Source of the DNA: Nymphaea colorata
Lineage: Eukaryota > Streptophyta > Magnoliopsida > Nymphaeales > Nymphaeaceae
DNA: 64,000 bases
Direction: 5' to 3'
Assembly (NCBI RefSeq): GCF_008831285.2
Contig: NC_045144.1
Coordinates: 16,417,858 to 16,481,857 of the forward strand
Numbering within the stretch: the first letter of the stretch is position 1; each line of letters opens with the position of its first letter. This document shows, in pieces, positions 57,403-64,000 of the stretch. The notes under the pieces are model-generated. The model had not been told where the DNA came from, made no database searches, and worked only from the letters and a program-made list of their open reading frames with translations. The position numbers and the translations under genes are program-made.

Positions 57403-60400
57403 GGTGCCTGGTGGCTCAGGGGGCAGCCTGGCCGACGTTGCAGCAGACGTTAAGGTTGAGGTGTGTCCCGGTTTCTGTTCACAAATTCTGCGTCTGGACT
57501 CAAACTTTGGAGGGGGGAAATGGCAAAACAGTGACACCATGGCACTGACTTGTGTGATCGCCGTTGTTTTAAATAAGAGATGCGAGGGATCATAACATGT
57601 AGAACCGTAGAAGTATTTCTTGTGACTCTGCAGTCTTCATGTATTAAAAGTTTGTGGGCACACCCATTGACTTGGCTGAGGTTGGTGAAGATGGGTAGGG
57701 CCGGCCATGGCTAAGCTAAGCAGCTAACGCTTGGTCCACCCTTTAGTGACTACACATTTAATACATGAAAAAGAAAGAAAAATATCTGCAGCCACAATCA
57801 AGAACGGGTTGAAAGTGGTTCAGGTTTGTTGTCTCTTGAAGACAAGATTGGGGAAAGTGGGTGTCAAGGCAACATACGGAGAAATAATTAATATTTGAGG
57901 GATTTACTAATAACTTATTAAATTTGACATATTTACAGATAACTGCCAGACATTAAATTAAGAAAGAATAGCTAACTACTCAACTTTTATAAAATAAATC
58001 ATGACAAGCACACTTTTATGAGTAGAAACATTAGAGAATATATTTAAAAAACTACTTTGTCTTTAAGCTACTTTTTTTGTTAGTAATGTAGATCCATGGA
58101 TTTGAGGCCCAACCCACGCCCTCCCTCCTCAAAATTGGTGGTTCTCATATAAGAGGTTTCTATTGCTGTGGAGATCTATGTTTGTCTGAATAATTGTCCC
58201 GCACAACAAGGATATGGGATCAACGAATTTCAGATCCATGGGGTAATAAATGCACCTTAGTAGAAAAAAATAAAATAAATAGTTTTCCAAATTTACATTT
58301 CTTTTGCTAGGTGGACGTGAATCCCTAGAGAAATTAGTTTAAAAATGTTGTTTGTGAAAGGGGCACAGTTCAAACAGGTGAACTTGGCCCATGTTACGCG
58401 GCATATTTCTGGTTCCACTCATAGGGGCGGGGAACTATGTTACTGTATTATAAGGGAGGTGGGTCCTGTGTAAAAGTTAAAGTACGTGGAGATCTTGTTA
58501 TTTGGTATCAACACAGTTCTAAACTCTAAACACAAGGAGTTCAGGAGAAGGAGGAGCGCTTCGGCTCCTACCCTAACTTTTCAAAAGAAATTAGCATTCA
58601 CATTAAAAGTAAGAGCATGTCCTAAAATTCAGGTGGTTACCTGTAAATTCATTAAGTCATGTGAGTGTATCTATAATTTTCTGAAATTCTTTTGATAAGG
58701 CATTTAAGCTTGTAATGGCAGAAATTATTCCTAGCATTTTCGGGTCTTTCTTTCTCCGTTTGTGGAGAAAGCTGCTGATGGCTGCCACTACAATCCAAAG
58801 GTGCAGTTGTGTCACTTGGCTGTTCCCACGTAGGACTAAGCTGTCCGCATCGTTCCCTTCACCTTTCCCCCCTTGTGTTTTTCCACAACATTCTCACAGC
58901 TGTTCCCGATAATAAGGTTTAAGGCCGGCTTTTGTCTTCGGCTTCCTCAATGAACATGACTTGAAACCGCTTATCATAAACTGTCAGAAGACCAAAAAAA
59001 CTGCCACAAAAAAGCATCAAGCCAACACGCCACTTGTTTGAACAGCCAACCAGTTTGCCAAAAAGATGAACATCAATTCAATTGATTTTTTGAGCGAATT
59101 GAGGCCAATCACATGGAACATCTCTAAGTGGGCCGACGTCTTTCCTTCTGTTGCTGGAGTATTATGATCCTTCTGTTCTTGGGCCCTGAACCACACATAT
59201 ATCATAAGATTATTCTTTTACTTTATCTCAACCGAAAGTCCAGCTGTGTTGAAAATGATAAGAATTAATTCGCAGTTGGGTAGTATGAAAGTGGTTCAGT
59301 TCTATACGAAACTGTTGATTTCATTTTATAATGCCAGGACTTCAGAAAACAATTGCAAGTGAACGCCAGATAGATGGGATTCAGTACAATCTCATAGCTT
59401 GCACCATGTGACTCCAATTCCCATGAAAAAAAAAACAGGGAGCATTTCACTCGTGTTTGTCCGATTCTGAGGGGAAGCAACAGTAATCGCATTAATTTAG
59501 CTTTCTTCATTATCGAAGGAATTAAATTGATCACAATAACTTCTCATGATACCAACCAAGCGGAAGTAAAGAAAATCACATGCGATCGACCTAATATTGT
59601 GAGCAAGGAAGAAATTGCTACACTGTAGCATGACAGCATAGTTTTTTTCTTTTGTTGGGCCTTAATGTTGATGAACTGTCTCGTCCATAATTAGCAGGAA
59701 ACTCTACTTTCCCTAGACTCATCACCTGTGGCAAATGAAATACTCTGGAAGTGTTTCCTTTCTGCTTCTGCTAGATTCAAGTTCAAGCATGCATCACTTC
59801 TTGTATCATAGTCATCAGTTACTGATAATTATGATCTAACCGTCTACTACTTTGACTGTGATTGTTCACCAAGCTTTGAAAAGAAACATAACATTAAGCC
59901 TGTATTGATTCTTATTTGTGTTGCCTTTATAATCAATTAATTGTATGCCATTGAGAAGTAGTCTTGATGGTAATATTTTACACGGGGGGTTATCTAACAG
60001 CCCATTTATTGGGAGCGCCACTTGTAGCATTTTTTACCTTGGAGCACAAATATGGCATTCAATACCAACAGGAAACAATAAACGCACAATTATTTGTTAA
60101 AGAACCGACGTCGAATTTACAGTTAGTTTGACAATAAAGAACGGGAGTGTAAATTATTCAAAAAGTGTATTCAACTTATAGTATGAAAGTATTAATTTTA
60201 ACTGAGATTCTGATCTGTGTTTAAGGACGCTTGTAGAGGCAAATTCGTGTTTTGAGCTGTAAAAGGTTCCAAAAGCCCTTACATGTTATGCTTGGAAACT
60301 GCCACATGCCCGCTGCAACTTAGGTGGCAGAGAAAGGAAAGATCAGCATGGCTAATTTTTTATTATGGTGCCAATGGGGCAGAGAAGTTCTAAATTTTCT

Positions 60401-60887
60401 TGGGAATGATTTTATGAGCATGTGAAATGCATATTTTAAGCAAGCTAAGGTTAGCTAGGCAGATTTCTTGTGATTTGACAGACAAGAGACTTGCCGTGTT
60501 GCACTCTTCACTCTTCTTTGCATGATAGATCAAACTCTTGCTAGGTTTGAAATATAATTCATCGGCTTCTGCAGGCCTTCTAGATACAGGAGGATAAAAA
60601 GATATGAAGCAAACAAAAGTATACGTGGTAAATCTTAAAAGAAATCAATGACATAAAAGAACCAAAGGGAGCTGGAGAATTATAGAGCTCTAAAGACGTA
60701 TAATTGTCCACCTTTTCTCTATCTCTGCTGTTTTTCATCTTAAGTGGTTTCTTGCACTTAAGGTGGGCAAAACGACCGCCTAGATCAGGGAAGGCACCGC
60801 CATCCCACTCAAGATTTCTTATCAAAATATCCCAAGCCAGTATGGGCAGGCAGTCGTTGACATGGCACTCGGCCGGCTAGGGGTGTT

Positions 60888-61340
60888 CACCGGCCAAGTT
60901 CAAACTTAGTTGGGCTAGCTTGAGCTTGGCTCGAATCTCGAAACCCAGAACAAGCTCAACTCGAGCTGGATCTGCCATCTCAAGCTCGAGTTGACTTAGC
61001 TTGTGCTCCGCTCAGCTCGAGCTCAAAGAAGGCTCAACCTCAGCTCGGTTAAGGTCAAGCCAAGATTGCAGCTCGAGCTTAGTAGAGCCTAGATAAACTT
61101 AGCGGGACCAATTTATTAAAAGATCTATTTTTCGTTGGAGAGAAACAAGGGAACTCCAACTCCAAACCTAGCTGTTGTTACTTGGGAGGAAAACCATTAA
61201 ATCTATTTCTCTTTTTTTGACAACTATATGAAATGTTCTTTACTTATTCTTTTACCACAAGCTAGTTCAAACAAGCCAAGACTTTGGAGCTCAAACTTGA
61301 CTTGTTTATTTTGTTTATTTAAGTGAATTTATATCTTTGA
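60888..61340. repeat. CGAGCTCGAG-rich low-complexity repeat
   Basis: It starts TAGGGGTGTTCACCGG, the inverted form of the right end of 25950-26443 (GTTCACCCCTA), and contains many AGCTCGAGCT words. The right end is degenerate near 61345. Confidence 0.6.
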
Positions 61341-61469
61341 ACTCGACTCAGCTATTGGGACATGACACCTGTGCATTTCCAGAACATAAAACAAAGCATA
61401 ACATATGTAGAAATTGTTTTTAAAAATGACAGCACACCTCTTAAAATTTTCAAAGTTAGAAAGAAAACC

Positions 61470-61763
61470 TAGGGCGTGTTTGGTTATATACCTAAAAACC
61501 CGTTTTCTGGATTGTTGGTATGGACTGAAAACAGAGTTTTTTTTTTTTTTTTTTTTTTTTTGAAAAACGGGTTTTCTGAAAACACCATTTACATAAGGGA
61601 GTGAAAAAACTACACCCCTCAGGTTATTCATCTGAAACCAGTTTTTGCCTGCCCACTCAAACATGAAAATCATGTTTTCCAAAACTCATTAAAAGAATCA
61701 TTTCTACAGAGCCAAGTTTTCGGAAAAATCAGTTTTTCCATGTATCATCCAAACACTACCCTA
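61470..61763. mobile_element. Tourist-like MITE with internal poly-T
   Basis: Inverted ends TAGGGCGTGTTTGG (left) and CCAAACACTACCCTA (right), 294 bp. A CTA trinucleotide on each outer edge could be the 3-bp duplication of a PIF/Harbinger-type element. Internal inverted words (AAAACCCGTTTTCTG and GAAAAACGGGTTTTC) flank a 25-T run (61537-61561). Confidence 0.68.
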
Positions 61764-62299
61764 ATGTTGGCACTGAAGAAATTTTTGAAAATGGCATATG
61801 GCTTCTCTTGCAAGTTTCTAAAAAACAGATCCCATTCCATAGATTTCCAGTGACTCTGGTTTTGGAAGCTGTCTGCCTTTACAGATTACAAGGACCTTTA
61901 AGAAGGGTCCACAAGGAAAGAGGCCGAGAGAGAAGAAGGGTCCAGTGCTGGCTGATGTCTAATCGCAACCAACCGACAAGCGAGACGAGGGCCAGCGTTC
62001 GTCTGAGGCCCATGTCCCCTGGTTTTCATGCATCCACAGGTCTGAGCCAAGGCGTGGTCTCTCTGGTTTCACCTACCAATTAAGCTCAACCAGTTGTACA
62101 CTTCAGTTACTCTGCATAAAAAATTATCAAAAGAAGAGTAATGGAGACCTTCTGGAGAAGCAGGATTTTGAAACCATCAAATGCCCACAAAAAGCTGCTT
62201 ATGAATTCTTTCTTGTATTTCTGGTAAGGGTTGAATTTGGCTCGCTTAGTGACAAACGATACTACTTTTTAGCAACAAAAGTGAAAGGAACGTTACCGA

Positions 62300-62570
62300 A
62301 GCAAGGACGAAGCCAAAATTATTTTTTTGAAGTAAAAGTAATATTTACAGAATTTGTACACGAACCAAAAAAGTATTTTTCAGAATGCTTGCATATTTTT
62401 CATTCAAAGGGTCGAACTATAGTTTCAAAATTTTAGGAAAGAGCAAAACATAATTTTTCAAAATTTTTATATAAAGCAAAGTGAAGATTTTAAAACAATT
62501 GCACGTATTTTTTTTTTTCAGTTTTGAGTGGGAGCCAAGCCCCCTACTGCCCCCCCTGGCTTATAGAATA
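62300..62570. repeat. Eroded hAT-like repeat
   Basis: ACGAAGCCAAAATTATTTTT on the left and GGGAGCCAAGCCCCCTACTG on the right resemble the GGAGCC...GGCC edges of the other hAT-like copies. No duplication recognised. Confidence 0.4.
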
Positions 62571-64000
62571 ACTTTTTTTATTAAAATTTCTGGGAATATT
62601 AAATCAACTTTTTAAAGATTTTTTAGGTGAAGAACTGTATGGATATTAGAGGCTCACTTAATTTCTTCTGTTCACTGTGGCGCTCTGATTGTTGATGTAG
62701 GTCCGCCACTGTGGACCAATCAGTGCTTGAATTTGAACTTACTCCTTACATGATTTTCTTATTGAATCCGATGGATATCCAATTTCAGTGAACATCGACG
62801 AGTTCCATCCATCTGCAATGTTCCAAATTTAGTTTGTATTTTTCCACTTATTGAGTCTAAAACAGAAATGAGTTCAATTGTGAGACAAACATCCTAATCA
62901 TCAAATCCAATAGTATAGCTTCATCTTATCTCAATCAACTACAATAGCATCTCATGGGCGCCGCCATTTTGTGTAAACCTAAGCAATTATATCGAGACGG
63001 CAATACTAGCCACGGGGTTTCACACTGCCATGAGTGCAACAAATAACAAGTTCATCTACCGGACTGCCTCCCTCAAGAGGCGTAGACAGTTCACATCCAA
63101 AGGGTTCGATGGTCGTCAAATCATGTAACTGCTGTTATGTTTTGGTATGATATTCCTCTATCAATTAAATGGTGGAGAACAGAAAAATTGAGTTAAAGGA
63201 TGTATCATATGTCGATATAGGCCCGGAAACAAGCTAAACTCTTAAAAGCATAAGGGTACGATCTTAAAGGTTTTCTGCAGAGGGCAGTCTCCTCTAAATA
63301 AACATTCAGAAAAAAAAAAAAAAAAAAACTATCGGAATGCTGTTTCTTCTAACTGTGATGAATGAAACAACAAAAGATTTACTCTTTGTATTACAAGGAT
63401 TTAAAAGTTTTTAGTGGTTTTCAAACTGGGAGAAGCAGCGGCCATAGACAATCCAGTTATCTAATTGTTTAAAAGGAAAGCACTAAGTGGAAGCTACTAG
63501 CGTCTAGCCAGTATATGGTATAGCGCCGCCATTAATGATAAATGACGGAATAATAACTGAAACAATGTCATGGATTTCTCACGTGAGACGGGCAGAGTGT
63601 TGCGAATACACTGAACCTTGGCGTAGCTAATTTGTTTGTTACGTAAACTGTGGATTTGATATTATTGAATTGCTTCTCTCTCTCTATGATTGATTGCCAC
63701 ATGGAAAAGGTGGTAACGGAGACTGTGAATGTAGTCCCTCTTCTTTTGATGATCTTGTAGGATTTGGTCAGAGAGGAGGTTAACCACAACTTTGATGATG
63801 AGAACATAGGTAGCTGCAGTTCGATCATGAGAACCTTCTTCGACATACATTTTTGTTGAGAAATTGAAATCTGTTGGCTACTTTATTGGTGGATGATTTT
63901 TTATATATATATTTTTTGTTGCTGAAAATAGGAAAAATCGTTGCTAAATATCTTGAAAAATTGTGAGTACTCATGCATCTTTTGTGATAGATTCTGGTGA

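Larger units (their letters stand above)
57403..64000. other. Gene-free interval to the end of the window
   Basis: After the promoter side of the second UGT gene (to about 57700), I recognise no gene. Contents are a CGAGCTCGAG-type repeat (60888-61340), a Tourist-like MITE (61470-61763), an eroded hAT-like repeat (about 62300-62570) and an A-run (63309-63328). Short frames at 58486-58695, 61808-62083 and 63568-63850 have no recognisable domain. The last could be an exon of an unknown minus-strand gene continuing outside the window, but nothing supports it beyond openness. Confidence 0.5.

Noticed and set aside
63568-63850. Two overlapping minus-strand frames near the window end, possibly an exon
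   Set aside because: Both frames are open and neither gives a recognisable protein. No splice or start context decides between them.

Overview
This window is nuclear DNA from a flowering plant. The evidence is a P-class pentatricopeptide (PPR) gene, two UGT74-type glycosyltransferases, a galacturonan-binding wall-associated-kinase-like gene with GT-AG introns, a plant-type dienelactone-hydrolase gene, an AT-rich background, and plant-style transposons (Ty1/copia, hAT, MITEs, LINE). The sequence alone does not fix the species or clade. Genes are sparse: about five recognisable loci in 64 kb, separated by long stretches of decayed repeats.

Layout. 1-1.5 kb: repeat debris and a TA microsatellite. 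1.6-3.5 kb (+): intact, intronless, probably organelle-targeted PPR gene with a telo-box just upstream. 6.4-7.7 kb (-): five well-spliced 3' exons of a dienelactone hydrolase whose 5' exon I cannot find. 9.2 kb: small hAT MITE with a perfect 8-bp target-site duplication (TSD). 11.8 kb (+): orphan leucine-rich-repeat fragment. 12.5-17.3 kb (-): three-exon GUB_WAK/transmembrane gene with a one-base frameshift in exon 1. 19.9-21.3 kb (+): LINE 3' relic split by a ~325 bp AT-rich element whose sister copy lies, inverted, in the GUB_WAK intron. 22.9-24.3 kb (+): first UGT74-like gene. 24.3-31.7 kb: repeats only. 31.7-34.4 kb: non-autonomous 2.7 kb hAT element. 34.6-40.5 kb (-): complete but mutated Ty1/copia retrotransposon with LTRs, primer-binding site and TSD. 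40.5-55.8 kb: no gene, but duplicated segments, a small solo LTR, a tandem array, an orphan copy of the first UGT promoter and several MITEs. 55.8-57.3 kb (-): second UGT74-like gene. 57.3-64 kb: no recognisable gene.

The two UGT genes are diverged relatives in inverted orientation about 31.6 kb apart. A copy of the first gene's core promoter lies between them at 46.0 kb without a coding region, which suggests a former cluster broken up by gene loss and transposons. I found no novel multi-gene system. The main points of interest are gene decay (GUB_WAK, hydrolase), nested transposons, and an abundant GATTCGGAT-rich repeat family that one copy, with perfect TIRs and an 8-bp TSD, ties to hAT-type transposition. 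Exon joins were worked out by hand from frame and splice consensus.
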